From Pseudomonas sp. KBW05 (GTDB lineage Bacteria; Pseudomonadota; Gammaproteobacteria; Pseudomonadales; Pseudomonadaceae): 64,000 nt of DNA. Positions 30,505 to 39,239 of the stretch are shown piece by piece. Below the pieces are notes generated by a model that did not search any database, was not told the DNA's origin, and saw nothing but the letters and a program-made list of their open reading frames with translations. The DNA lies in NCBI RefSeq assembly GCF_003852405.1, contig NZ_QAJM01000009.1, positions 299,219-363,218 of the forward strand, in the 5' to 3' direction. Within the stretch, counting starts at the first letter, position 1. Each line of letters begins with the position of its first letter. Both the position numbers and the translations under genes were made by a program.

Positions 30505-30607
30505 GTGGGAGCGGGCTTGCTCGCGAAGGCGGTGTGTCAGTCAAATAGGTATCGACTGACACACCGTCTTCGCGAGCAAGCCCGCTCCCACACAAGCCCG
30601 CTCCCAC
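30505..30607. repeat. REPIN with one extended tip
   Basis: Two-arm element ending in a duplicated ACAAGCCCGCTCCCAC copy on the right, the same extension as at 18091-18106. The inner ends are AAGGCGG and CCGTCTT, slightly diverged from the consensus. Confidence 0.92.
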
Positions 30608-30713
30608 ATTTAGACCGAGTTGAGCCAAATAAGGCCATTGCCCTGAAATGGGGCCGGGATTAACCGGCGCCAGGCAGGTACAATAGCCGCCCCCTTTTGT
30701 TACGGCCCTTGTC

Positions 30714-31424
30714 ATGACTGACCCCATACGCCTCTCCAAACGCCTTATCGAACTGGTCGGTTGCTCCCGTCGGGAGGCTGAGCTGTTTATCGAAGGCGGC
30801 TGGGTCTCGGTGGACGGTGAAGTGATCGACGAGCCGCAGTTCAAGGTCACCACCCAAAAGGTCGAGCTCGACCCGGACGCCAAGGCCACCGTGCCAGAGC
30901 CGGTGACTATCCTGCTGCACGCGCCAGCGGGTATGGACGCAGAAACGGCGATGGCCTCGATCAGCGCCGACACCCTGTCCGAAGAACACCGCTTCAGCAA
31001 GCGCCCGCTCAAGGGCCACTTCCTGCGCCTGACCGCCAGCGCCGACCTGCAAGCCAAGGCCAGCGGCCTGCTGGTGTTTACCCAGGACTGGAAGATTCTG
31101 CGCAAGTTGACCGCCGATGCCGCCAAGATCGAGCAGGAATACGTGGTGGAAGTCGAAGGCGACATGGTTGCCCACGGCCTCAACCGCCTGAACCACGGCC
31201 TGACCTACAAAGGCAAGGAGCTGCCGGCGGTCAAAGCCAGCTGGCAGAACGAAAACCGCCTGCGTTTTGCGATGAAAAACCCGCAGCCGGGCGTGATCGC
31301 GCTGTTTTGCGAAGCGGTTGGCCTCAAGGTCATCGCTATCCGTCGCATCCGCATCGGCGGCGTGTCCATCGGCAAGGTGCCGGTCGGCCAGTGGCGCTAC
31401 CTGTCGGCCAAAGAGAAGTTCTAA
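30714..31424 (+). CDS. RluF/RsuA-like protein with degenerate pseudouridine synthase motifs
   Basis: A 236-aa protein with an N-terminal S4 RNA-binding domain (RLSKRLIELVGCSRREAELF, then GWVSVDGEVI) and a C-terminal fold recognisable as RsuA/RluF-like by GLLVFTQDW, IEQEYVVEVEG and RIRIGGVSIGKVPVGQWRYL. The catalytic motif that should read RLDxxTxG instead reads DLQAKASG, so Gln replaces the catalytic Asp. The motif III NRQIRRM region is also missing (QPGVIALF). It may bind RNA without making pseudouridine. A TACAAT -10 lies at 30679. Confidence 0.82.
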   Translation: MTDPIRLSKRLIELVGCSRREAELFIEGGWVSVDGEVIDEPQFKVTTQKVELDPDAKATVPEPVTILLHAPAGMDAETAMASISADTLSEEHRFSKRPLKGHFLRLTASADLQAKASGLLVFTQDWKILRKLTADAAKIEQEYVVEVEGDMVAHGLNRLNHGLTYKGKELPAVKASWQNENRLRFAMKNPQPGVIALFCEAVGLKVIAIRRIRIGGVSIGKVPVGQWRYLSAKEKF

Positions 31425-31493
31425 GCCGCTACCCCTTTCTCGACACCGCCGGATTTGGGCGGTGTCCTCAGTTGAATACCAGGATTACCCACC

Positions 31494-31955
31494 ATGATTC
31501 ACAACGACGTACTGCGTAGCGTGCGCTACATGCTCGATATCAGCGACAACAAGATGGTCGAGATCATCAAGCTCGGCGGCATGGACGTGACCAAGGACGA
31601 CCTGCTGACCTACCTCAAGAAAGACGAGGAAGAAGGCTTCGTGTTCTGCCCGGACGACGTCATGGCGCACTTCCTCGATGGCCTGGTGATCTTCAAGCGT
31701 GGCAAGGATGAAAGCCGTCCGCCGCAGCCGATCGAAACCCCGGTGACCAACAACATCATCCTCAAGAAGCTGCGCGTGGCCTTCGAACTGAAAGAAGACG
31801 ACATGCACGCCATCCTCAAGGCCGCCGAGTTCCCGGTGTCCAAGCCTGAGCTGAGCGCGCTGTTCCGCAAGTTCGGCCACACCAACTACCGCACCTGCGG
31901 CGACCAGTTGCTGCGCAACTTCCTCAAGGGCCTGACCCTGCGGGTGCGTGCGTAA
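31494..31955 (+). CDS. DUF1456 (YehS-like) protein
   Basis: A 153-aa protein made of two similar DUF1456 repeats: MIHNDVLRSVRYMLDISDNK in the first half and TNNIILKKLRVAFELKEDD in the second, each followed by a segment ending in a hydrophobic FLDGL or FLKGL helix. The function of the family is unknown. It begins 70 bp after the RluF-like gene and ends 3 bp before trmO, so it may share their transcript. Confidence 0.9.
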   Translation: MIHNDVLRSVRYMLDISDNKMVEIIKLGGMDVTKDDLLTYLKKDEEEGFVFCPDDVMAHFLDGLVIFKRGKDESRPPQPIETPVTNNIILKKLRVAFELKEDDMHAILKAAEFPVSKPELSALFRKFGHTNYRTCGDQLLRNFLKGLTLRVRA

Positions 31956-31958
31956 GCC

Positions 31959-32654
31959 ATGAGCTACAACGTCTCGCCCGTCGGCTTCGTGCGCTCCTGT
32001 TTCAAGGAGAAGTTCGCCATCCCGCGCCAACCACAACTGGCGCCTGCCGCCCGTGGCGTGCTGGAGCTGGTGGCGCCGTTCGACGGCGGCGAGGCGGTGC
32101 AGGGGCTGGAGCAGGTCAGCCATGTGTGGCTGCTGTTTCTGTTCCACCAGGCCCTGGAAGACAAGCCGCGCCTGAAAGTACGCCCACCACGCCTGGGCGG
32201 CAACACTTCCATGGGCGTGTTTGCGACCCGTGCGACGCACCGGCCCAATGGCATCGGCCAGTCGGTGGTCAAACTGGACAAGGTGGAGCCGGGCCGGCTG
32301 TGGATTTCCGGGATCGACCTGCTCGACGGCACGCCGGTGCTGGATATCAAGCCGTATGTGCCCTATGCGGACATCATCGACACGGCCACCAATGACATGG
32401 CCAGCGGCGCGCCCACGTTGATTCCTGTGCAGTGGCTGAAGACCGCGCTGCACCAGGCACAAAACCACGCCCAGCGGCTGGATGAGCCGTTGGTGGCGTT
32501 GATTGAGCAGTGTTTGGCGCAAGATCCGCGGCCGGCGTATCAGACGCCTGGGCCTGAGCGCGAGTATGGTGTGCAGTTCTGGGATGTGGATGTGCGGTGG
32601 CACTATCCCGAAGCGGGCGTCATCTGTGTGCTGGAAGTGCTGCCAGCTAGTTGA
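31959..32654 (+). CDS. trmO: TrmO, tRNA t6A37 N6-methyltransferase
   Basis: SAM-dependent enzyme that methylates N6-threonylcarbamoyladenosine-37 in certain tRNAs (TsaA/YaeB family, 231 aa). Family hallmarks are GFVRSCFKEKFAIPRQPQL at the N-terminus, ATRATHRPNGIGQSVVKL in the centre and DLLDGTPVLDIKPYVPYAD. The start is 3 bp after the DUF1456 stop. A REPIN follows. Confidence 0.94.
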   Translation: MSYNVSPVGFVRSCFKEKFAIPRQPQLAPAARGVLELVAPFDGGEAVQGLEQVSHVWLLFLFHQALEDKPRLKVRPPRLGGNTSMGVFATRATHRPNGIGQSVVKLDKVEPGRLWISGIDLLDGTPVLDIKPYVPYADIIDTATNDMASGAPTLIPVQWLKTALHQAQNHAQRLDEPLVALIEQCLAQDPRPAYQTPGPEREYGVQFWDVDVRWHYPEAGVICVLEVLPAS

Positions 32655-32672
32655 ATACACCGAAAACCAAAT

Positions 32673-32760
32673 GTGGGAGCGGGCTTGCTCGCGAATGCGG
32701 TGTATCAGTCAATAACTCTGTCGACTGACACTCCGCTTTCGCGAGCAAGCCCGCTCCCAC
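32673..32760. repeat. REPIN (paired REP palindrome)
   Basis: Standard two-arm element between the convergent trmO and fpr. The inner ends are ATGCGG and CCGCTTT, so the arms no longer match perfectly at their bases. Confidence 0.93.
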
Positions 32761-32793
32761 ATTTTTTGGATCTATGGTGTTACTGACTCAGTA

Positions 32794-33573
32794 TTACTTC
32801 TCGACGAACGCACGCTCGATCAAGTAATCACCCGGCTCACGCATGCGTGGCGAAACTTTCAGGCCGAAGCTGTTCAACACTTCGCTGGTCTCGTCCAACA
32901 TGCTTGGGCTGCCGCACAGCATGGCGCGGTCGTCCTCGGGGTTGATCGGCGGCAGGCCGATGTCGGTGAACAGCTTGCCGCTGCGCATCAGGTCGGTCAG
33001 GCGGCCTTCGTTTTCGAACGGCTCGCGGGTCACGGTTGGGTAGTAGATCAACTTCTCACGCAGGGCCTCGCCGAAGAATTCGTTCTGCGGCAGGTGCTCG
33101 GTGATGAACTCGCGGTAAGCGACTTCGTTGACGTAACGCACGCCGTGGCACAGGATCACTTTTTCGAAACGCTCGTAGGTTTCCGGGTCCTGGATCACGC
33201 TCATGAATGGAGCGAGGCCAGTGCCGGTGCTGAGCAGGTACAGGTGTTTGCCCGGCTTCAAATCGTCAAGCACCAGGGTGCCTGTCGGTTTTTTGCTGAT
33301 GATGATCTCGTCGCCTTCCTTCAAGTGCTGCAATTGGGAAGTCAGCGGGCCATCCGGCACCTTGATGCTGAAGAACTCCAGATGCTCTTCCCAGTTCGGG
33401 CTGGCAATGGAGTAAGCGCGCATGAGCGGGCGGCCGTTGGGTTGTTGCAGGCCGATCATCACGAACTGACCGTTCTCGAAGCGCAGGCCCGGGTCGCGGG
33501 TGCACTTGAAGCTGAACAGAGTGTCGTTCCAGTGATGAACACTGAGGACACGCTCGTGGTTCATGTTGCTCAT
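32794..33573 (-). CDS. fpr: Fpr, ferredoxin/flavodoxin-NADP(+) reductase
   Basis: FAD enzyme of 259 aa exchanging electrons between NADPH and ferredoxin. FAD-binding RAYSIASPN and KVPDGPLTSQL, NADP-binding STGTGLAPFMS and CGSPSML, and the C-terminal FVEK are all typical of pseudomonad Fpr. The ATG at 33573 (MSNMNHERV) agrees with the family; AGGAG lies 10 nt upstream. It is divergent from finR, which is known in P. putida to activate fpr under oxidative stress. Confidence 0.95.
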   Translation of the reverse strand: MSNMNHERVLSVHHWNDTLFSFKCTRDPGLRFENGQFVMIGLQQPNGRPLMRAYSIASPNWEEHLEFFSIKVPDGPLTSQLQHLKEGDEIIISKKPTGTLVLDDLKPGKHLYLLSTGTGLAPFMSVIQDPETYERFEKVILCHGVRYVNEVAYREFITEHLPQNEFFGEALREKLIYYPTVTREPFENEGRLTDLMRSGKLFTDIGLPPINPEDDRAMLCGSPSMLDETSEVLNSFGLKVSPRMREPGDYLIERAFVEK

Positions 33574-33698
33574 GTACGGGGAACTCCTGGAAATAGGTCT
33601 GCGCCAAAGAGATAGATGCGCAATTGCACAGCATTCTAATGGCGGCGACAATATCTGTTAACTGGATTATTAAGATAAGGGTTATCGGTTATATCGAT

Positions 33699-34625
33699 AT
33701 GCGATTTACTCTCCGTCAACTGCAAGTCTTCGTCGCCGTCGCCCAGCAGGAAAGCGTCTCCCGCGCTGCTGGCCTTCTGGCCTTATCTCAATCCGCCGCC
33801 AGCACCTCGATCACCGAGCTGGAGCGCCAATCCAGCTGCCAATTATTCGACCGCGCGGGCAAGCGGCTGAGCTTGAACGCCCTAGGTCATCAGCTATTGC
33901 CCCAGGCCGTGGCGCTGCTGGACCAGGCCAAGGAGATCGAGGACCTGCTCAACGGCAAGTCCGGCTTCGGCTCCCTGGCGGTCGGCGCCACGCTGACCAT
34001 CGGCAATTACCTGGCCACTTTGCTGATCGGCAGCTTTATGCAGCAACATCCAGAGAGCCAGGTGAAGCTGCATGTGCAGAACACTGCGCATATCGTGCAC
34101 CAGGTCGCGCACTACGAAATTGACCTGGGTCTAATCGAAGGCGACTGCAGCCACCCGGATATCGAGGTGCAAACCTGGGTTGAGGATGAGCTGGTGGTGT
34201 TTTGCGCGCCCCAGCATCACCTGGCCAAGCGTGGGGTGGCGAGCATGGATGAGTTGACCCGTGAGGCGTGGATCTTGCGGGAGCAAGGTTCGGGCACGCG
34301 CCTGACGTTTGATCAGGCCATGCGCCATCACCGCAGCGCACTAAACATCCGCTTGGAGCTGGAGCATACCGAGGCGATCAAGCGCGCCGTGGAGTCGGGG
34401 TTGGGTATTGGCTGCATCTCCCGGCTGGCGCTTCGCGATGCATTCCGCCGTGGCAGCCTGGTGCCGGTGGAAACCCCGGACCTGGACCTGGCCCGGCAGT
34501 TCTACTTCATCTGGCATAAACAGAAGTACCAGACCTCGGCCATGCGCGAGTTCCTGGAGCTGTGCCGCGCCTTCACCGCCGGGGTTCAGCGCAGCGACGA
34601 AATCGTGCTGCCGAGCATTGCCTGA
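33699..34625 (+). CDS. finR: FinR, LysR-type regulator of fpr
   Basis: A 308-aa LysR regulator: winged HTH (FTLRQLQVFVAVAQQESVSR, SQSAASTSITELERQ) plus effector domain. The pairing with divergent fpr, and family resemblance, identify it as FinR, which responds to superoxide in other pseudomonads. The 125-bp divergent region contains a small dyad ATAAGGGTTAT (33673-33683) that may be part of the binding site. The ATG at 33699 gives the usual MRFTLRQL start. Confidence 0.9.
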   Translation: MRFTLRQLQVFVAVAQQESVSRAAGLLALSQSAASTSITELERQSSCQLFDRAGKRLSLNALGHQLLPQAVALLDQAKEIEDLLNGKSGFGSLAVGATLTIGNYLATLLIGSFMQQHPESQVKLHVQNTAHIVHQVAHYEIDLGLIEGDCSHPDIEVQTWVEDELVVFCAPQHHLAKRGVASMDELTREAWILREQGSGTRLTFDQAMRHHRSALNIRLELEHTEAIKRAVESGLGIGCISRLALRDAFRRGSLVPVETPDLDLARQFYFIWHKQKYQTSAMREFLELCRAFTAGVQRSDEIVLPSIA

Positions 34626-34628
34626 GCG

Positions 34629-34991
34629 TTAGATCAGGATCACGGCCCACACCAGGGTGATCATGGTCAGCGCGACGAATTGCGCGGCGCTGCCCATGTC
34701 CTTGGCGTTTTTCGACAAGGGATGACGGTCCAGGGAGATCCGGTCGATCGCCGCTTCCACCGCCGAGTTGAGCAACTCGACGATCAAGGCCAGCAGGCAC
34801 ACGGCGATGAGCAAGGCGCGCTCGACCCGGCTGACGTGCAGGAAGAAGCTCAACGGGATCAGGATCACGTTGAGCAACACCAACTGACGGAAAGCCGCCT
34901 CGCCGGTGAAAGCCGCACGCAGGCCATCCAGGGAGTAGCCCCCTGCATTGAAGATACGTTTGATACCGGTTTGACCCTTGAAAGGCGACAT
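34629..34991 (-). CDS. dgkA: DgkA, diacylglycerol kinase
   Basis: Small inner-membrane kinase of 120 aa recycling diacylglycerol to phosphatidic acid. It has an N-terminal amphipathic part (IFNAGGYSLDGLRAAFTGEAAF), three membrane helices and the family motif ELLNSAVEAAIDRIS with KNAKDMGSAAQF. The ATG at 34991 (MSPFKGQTG) fits homologues; the longer reading uses TTG. It is convergent with finR, 3 bp apart. Confidence 0.94.
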   Translation of the reverse strand: MSPFKGQTGIKRIFNAGGYSLDGLRAAFTGEAAFRQLVLLNVILIPLSFFLHVSRVERALLIAVCLLALIVELLNSAVEAAIDRISLDRHPLSKNAKDMGSAAQFVALTMITLVWAVILI

Positions 34992-35066
34992 AGACGTAGG
35001 CAACTGAACCAAAGAAGTGGGGAAACTAGATCACGCCAAGTCAAAAAAGCGTGAATCGGTGACAGC

Positions 35067-35717
35067 TTAATGCTGCGAAATTGACTCAAGTTGTTGCAAG
35101 AGCAACGCCGCCTGGGTCCGCGTACGCACCCCCAGCTTGCGGAAGATCGCCGTGACATGGGCCTTGATGGTCGCTTCCGACACGCTCAGCTCGTAGGCAA
35201 TCTGCTTGTTGAGCAACCCTTCGCAGACCATGGTCAGCACACGGAACTGCTGGGGCGTCAGGCTGGCCAGGCCATCACGGGCGGCCTTGGCTTCGTCGGA
35301 CACATTGATTTCTTCAAACGCTTGCGGCGGCCAGGACACGTCGCCATCCAGCACACTGCGCACGGCGTTCTGAATGTCTTCCATGGCGCTGGATTTTGGA
35401 ATGAAGCCGCTGGCGCCAAACTCCTTGGAGCGCACCACAACATCGGCTTCTTCTTGCGCCGAGACCATCACCACGGGGATCTGCGGGTATTGCCCACGCA
35501 ACAGCACCAACCCCGAGAACCCGTAGGCGCCCGGCATGTTCAGGTCGAGCAGCACCAGGTCCCAGTCGGATTTTTCGGTGAGGCGGGCTTCCAGTTCGGC
35601 AATGCTGGCCACTTCGACCAGGCGTACATCCGGGCCAAGGCCCAGGGTCACTGCTTGGTGCAGGGCGCTGCGAAACAGCGGATGGTCATCGGCTATCAGG
35701 ATTTCGTATGTGGCCAT
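35067..35717 (-). CDS. erdR: ErdR, LuxR-type response regulator
   Basis: A 216-aa two-component regulator. The receiver domain has the acidic pocket DDHP (about 10-13) and phospho-acceptor Asp in LVLLDLNMPG (about 58). The C-terminal LuxR HTH is LTPQQFRVLTMVCEGLLNKQ, then SEATIKAHVTAIFRKL. The dgkA-erdR-DTW order equals that around PA3603-PA3605 in P. aeruginosa, where ErdR takes part in control of ethanol oxidation. No cognate kinase is adjacent. Upstream, 35718-35968 has no convincing gene. Confidence 0.9.
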   Translation of the reverse strand: MATYEILIADDHPLFRSALHQAVTLGLGPDVRLVEVASIAELEARLTEKSDWDLVLLDLNMPGAYGFSGLVLLRGQYPQIPVVMVSAQEEADVVVRSKEFGASGFIPKSSAMEDIQNAVRSVLDGDVSWPPQAFEEINVSDEAKAARDGLASLTPQQFRVLTMVCEGLLNKQIAYELSVSEATIKAHVTAIFRKLGVRTRTQAALLLQQLESISQH

Positions 35718-35968
35718 TGATTAAATGATCCTGTTTTTTATGGGAGCCCTGATGGGTTCAGGGTTCGCCAATACACTAGGCGACGGCCAGGCAGCCATCG
35801 CCACAGGGCAAGTTCGACGTCAAAAGCACGTGGAACGACGTCGAAAATTCACGGTTGCGCCCCAATCGGCGCTCAGCATGCCCAGCGTAGCCTGGGGGGT
35901 CAAGCACTACGCCCTTGGGCATTTTAGCGGCGGCGGGTTTACGGTGCCATCATGCAAACGTCGTCTGG

Positions 35969-36688
35969 CTATACCGCTGGGATATAGGGTGCAAGACGAG
36001 TATGGACGATGTCGGTGGGGTCCAGGGGTAACTGGAATTTTGCCGCCAGGTAATGGGTACTGAATACGTCGAGGTAGGCGTCCAGCACTTCACTGGCGGC
36101 GCCGTCGTCGGCCAGTTCCAGGCACAGCGCCGCGACCTCGGCAGTGCAGAAATGATCATCGCGCTTGGAACGACGCAGCTTGTAGCGCGACAGTTGCTCA
36201 GGCGCCAGGCTCAGTACCGGCAAATGCTCCAGGTACGGGCTTTTGCGAAACATCTTGCGCGCTTCGCTCCAGGTGCCGTCCAGCAGGATAAACAATGGGC
36301 GCTTGCCCTCTTCCACCTGCACTTGGCTGACAACCCGCTCGGGCACCACGAACTCACCGGGGAATACGATATACGGCTGCCACTGCGGGTCGGCCAGCAA
36401 GGTCAGCAAGTCGGGGTCAACTTCGGTGCGCGACCAGGCAAACGCGGTGGTGTCGTCGATCACATCGGCGATCAGCCAGCCGGTGTTGCTGGGTTTCATC
36501 GGTTCAACGTCATGCATCAGCAGGCACATGGCGGACGTGGCCGCGACTTTAGGCCGCCAGGCGCACAGGCAGTACTCGGGAATGACCCGGCAGCCGGGGC
36601 AACGCTCGGCGCGGGAACCACGATTCAGGAATGGCCTGACGGCGCGGGCCAGACGCTGGGTGCGCAGGCGGGAGACGGCGTGGCTCAT
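35969..36688 (-). CDS. tapT: DTW-domain tRNA-uridine aminocarboxypropyltransferase
   Basis: A 239-aa DTW-domain protein. Cys-rich CPGCRVIPEYCLC near the N-terminus and the signature LLDGTWSEARKMFRKSPYL in the centre define the TapT/TuaA family, which transfers the 3-amino-3-carboxypropyl group of SAM to a tRNA uridine. Substrate position is inferred from the family. It sits upstream of erdR in the same direction, 250 bp apart. Confidence 0.9.
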   Translation of the reverse strand: MSHAVSRLRTQRLARAVRPFLNRGSRAERCPGCRVIPEYCLCAWRPKVAATSAMCLLMHDVEPMKPSNTGWLIADVIDDTTAFAWSRTEVDPDLLTLLADPQWQPYIVFPGEFVVPERVVSQVQVEEGKRPLFILLDGTWSEARKMFRKSPYLEHLPVLSLAPEQLSRYKLRRSKRDDHFCTAEVAALCLELADDGAASEVLDAYLDVFSTHYLAAKFQLPLDPTDIVHTRLAPYIPAV

Positions 36689-36868
36689 CGGATGCGCCGT
36701 TGGGACGGGTAAATCGACACGGTGAAAACTCGTGGAGGGCTATAAGTGCCGGCAGTTTACCAGCGATACGCCTGGCTGTAGTGGCAACGGCTCACCTATA
36801 ATTGCGCGCCACTGAACGCACAGCGCAGTGGCTGGTCTATGCACCAGTACCCGAATCAGGAGAGTTTC

Positions 36869-37303
36869 ATGTTGCGTTCCATGCTGCGCCTTGCCGCCCC
36901 ATCCATCGCCCTCGCGCTGGTATTGCCTGTGGGCGCCCAGGCGGCCTCGCTGCTGGAGGCACAAATGAACCGCAAGCTGCAAAGCGTCGCAGCTGAAAGC
37001 AACAAGGACCTGCCCCGGGAAATCGACGAAAAAACCCTGGAAGTGGCCTACACCGTTGAAGGCATGCAACTGATCGATCACCTCAGTGTACTGCCCGACC
37101 GTGCCGAACAGATGCGCGCCAACCCCAAGGCGGTGTATTTCCAGCTCGGCCAGAGCGTGTGCCTGAACAAGGGCTACCGCGAGCTGATGGCCAAGGGGGC
37201 GGTAATGCGCTATGAAATCACTGAGAACAAGACCAACCGCCCCGTGGCGTCGGTAAAGTTTGCCGAAGCAGATTGCCCTGCCCCGGCAAAGAAGAAAAAG
37301 TAA
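36869..37303 (+). CDS. Small secreted protein (PA3611-like)
   Basis: A 144-aa precursor with a clear Sec signal peptide (basic MLRSMLR, hydrophobic core SIALALVLPVG, cleavage near AQA-AS). The mature part is helical and charged with two Cys (SVCLNKGY and ADCPAP) that could form a disulphide, and ends in KKKK. It resembles the small periplasmic/secreted protein PA3611 of P. aeruginosa in size, position and layout; this match is from memory and is tentative. AGGAGAG precedes the ATG and TATAAT lies at 36797. The downstream gap 37304-37591 holds two hairpins (37317-37340, 37384-37402) and no gene. Confidence 0.75.
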   Translation: MLRSMLRLAAPSIALALVLPVGAQAASLLEAQMNRKLQSVAAESNKDLPREIDEKTLEVAYTVEGMQLIDHLSVLPDRAEQMRANPKAVYFQLGQSVCLNKGYRELMAKGAVMRYEITENKTNRPVASVKFAEADCPAPAKKKK

Positions 37304-37591
37304 CGACATGACCTTCGCGCACCGCCGTCCGGTGGTGCGCACTCCCCCGCTTCAAGTCCTTTCGGGCAGCTAGACTCTCTCTAGCAACCAATAAGTGGTT
37401 GCCAGCCAAGGGTTTTCCGGCTCATGATCAAGCCATCCCTACCCTTCAATCACAGCATTTCCCCTGCTGTTCTGTAACATTTTCAGGGCAAAAGAAGGTT
37501 GCCCCCAGCGGCAAGCAGCGACACATGCAGTGTCGTCGCCTCCGGCGAATGGCTCGTCGGCCACCCGGGCCCTGCAAGAAGGAGAAGTTGA

Positions 37592-38704
37592 ATGCCTTAC
37601 GAACCGAATGACCGCCTGCTCCGCCATTTTGAACAAAATGGAGCCGACCTCACGCAACAGGTCGAAGCGCAACTCCAGCTGATTGCCCCCAACAGCCCGA
37701 ACATCCCTCTTTATCGCGACATGATCCTCACCGTGCTGCGCATGGCCCAGGACAACGGCGACCGCTGGAACGCGAAAATCACCTTGCAAGCCATCCGCGA
37801 GTTGGACAACGCATTCCGCGTACTGGAACAGTTCAAGGGGCGCCGCAAGGTCACGGTGTTTGGCTCGGCACGTACGCCCGTCGAAAGCCCTTTGTATGCC
37901 TTGGCCCGTGAAGTCGGTGCAATGCTCGCAAAATCGGACCTCATGGTGATCACCGGCGGCGGCGGCGGCATCATGGCCGCCGCCCATGAAGGCGCCGGCC
38001 TGGAACATAGCCTGGGTTTCAACATCACCCTGCCGTTTGAACAGCACGCCAACCCGACCATCGACGGCACCGAAAACCTGCTGTCGTTTCACTTCTTCTT
38101 CACCCGCAAGCTGTTCTTCGTCAAGGAAGCCGATGCACTGGTGTTGTGCCCAGGCGGTTTTGGCACACTGGACGAGGCGCTGGAAGTGCTGACGCTGATC
38201 CAGACCGGCAAAAGCCCATTGGTGCCCGTCGTGTTGCTGGACGCTCCCGGTGGCGGTTTCTGGCAAGGCGCGCTGGACTTTATCCGCAGCCAGCTGGAAG
38301 CCAATCGCTATATCCTGCCCACCGACCTCAAGCTGGTACGCCTGGTGTACAGCGCAGAGGAGGCGGTGGCGGAGATCAATCAGTTCTACGCCAACTTCCA
38401 CTCCACACGCTGGTTGAAGCGCGAATTCGTGATGCGCATGCATCACCCTCTCAGCGATCGGGCACTGGCCCATTTGCAAAACGAATTTGCCAGCCTGCGG
38501 TTGAGCGGGGAATTCCAGCAACTCGCTTATACCGGCGAAGAACATGATGAGCCGAGGTTCAGCCATCTGACGCGACTGGTGTTCAACTTTAATGGTCGCG
38601 ACCAGGGCCGCTTGCGCGAGTTGGTGGATTTCATCAACTTGCCGGAGAACTGGGCGCAGGCTCAGGGCAAAGTGCAGCAGCGGGTGGCGCCGGAGCCGGC
38701 GTGA
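37592..38704 (+). CDS. LOG-family nucleotide-processing protein
   Basis: A 370-aa protein with a Rossmann-like LOG domain in the middle (KVTVFGSARTP, VITGGGGGIMAAAHEGA, VLCPGGFGTLDEALEVLTL). The last two are the LOG/YgdH nucleotide-binding and PGGxGTxxE catalytic motifs, suggesting N-glycosidic hydrolysis of nucleoside monophosphates. About 85 N-terminal and 110 C-terminal residues extend beyond the core. AGAAGGAGAAG provides a strong ribosome site. True substrate unknown. Confidence 0.88.
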   Translation: MPYEPNDRLLRHFEQNGADLTQQVEAQLQLIAPNSPNIPLYRDMILTVLRMAQDNGDRWNAKITLQAIRELDNAFRVLEQFKGRRKVTVFGSARTPVESPLYALAREVGAMLAKSDLMVITGGGGGIMAAAHEGAGLEHSLGFNITLPFEQHANPTIDGTENLLSFHFFFTRKLFFVKEADALVLCPGGFGTLDEALEVLTLIQTGKSPLVPVVLLDAPGGGFWQGALDFIRSQLEANRYILPTDLKLVRLVYSAEEAVAEINQFYANFHSTRWLKREFVMRMHHPLSDRALAHLQNEFASLRLSGEFQQLAYTGEEHDEPRFSHLTRLVFNFNGRDQGRLRELVDFINLPENWAQAQGKVQQRVAPEPA

Positions 38705-38716
38705 TTTTTTGAGCAA

Positions 38717-38750
38717 AAAAAGGCCCACTATTTTCATAGTGGGCCTTTTT
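38717..38750. terminator. Bidirectional terminator between LOG gene and recX
   Basis: Long stem AAAAAGGCCCACTA / TAGTGGGCCTTTTT with a 6-nt loop. It has T-runs on both strands and separates convergent genes. Confidence 0.93.
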
Positions 38751-38763
38751 GCAAGATAACAAC

Positions 38764-39231
38764 TCAGTCGTCCATGTCTCGGCCGCTGAGTAGGCGGCTG
38801 ATCATTTCCATCGAAAACCCGCGATAACTCAGGAAGCGGCCCTGTTTCGCACGCTCCCTGGCATCAATAGGCAGATGACCAGAAAACTTGCGTCGCCAGG
38901 TCTCTTCCAACTGCGACTGCCAGCTGATTCCGCACTCACGCAGGGCAAGGTCGATATCAGCACGTTGCAGGCCCCGCTGGCTCAGCTCTTCACGAATCCG
39001 CGCCGGGCCGTAGCCAGAGCGGGCTCGATAGGACACAAAACTTTCGAGGTAACGGGCTTCCGACAGCAGCCCTTCTTCCGTCAAACGGTCGAGAGCAGTG
39101 TCGATCATCTCGGGCTCCGCGCCGCGCTGACGCAACTTACGCGTCAGCTCGACTCGACCATGCTCGCGGCGAGCGAGCAGGTCCATCGCAGTGCGCCGAA
39201 CGGCAACGAGTGTATCCAGTACAACTGTCAT
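38764..39231 (-). CDS. recX: RecX, RecA modulator
   Basis: A 155-aa helical regulator that caps RecA filaments. RecX repeats are visible: [20 protein letters not shown], then [20 protein letters not shown], then [13 protein letters not shown]. It lies 8 bp downstream of recA in the same operon, the usual arrangement. Confidence 0.95.
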   Translation of the reverse strand: MTVVLDTLVAVRRTAMDLLARREHGRVELTRKLRQRGAEPEMIDTALDRLTEEGLLSEARYLESFVSYRARSGYGPARIREELSQRGLQRADIDLALRECGISWQSQLEETWRRKFSGHLPIDARERAKQGRFLSYRGFSMEMISRLLSGRDMDD

Positions 39232-39239
39232 CGTTTGCT

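Noticed and set aside
8669-32760. Dispersed GTGGGAGC repeats as a CRISPR or transposon array
   Set aside because: They occur singly in gaps between genes, have paired inverted arms without spacers, and lack cas or transposase genes; REPIN explains them.
35725-36063. 112-codon frame between erdR and the DTW gene
   Set aside because: It overlaps the 3' end of the DTW gene on the other strand, has no ribosome site, and reads as low-complexity basic sequence.
37317-37402. Two hairpins upstream of the LOG gene as a regulatory RNA
   Set aside because: They lack a U-run or conserved motif; the first may simply end transcription of the small secreted-protein gene.
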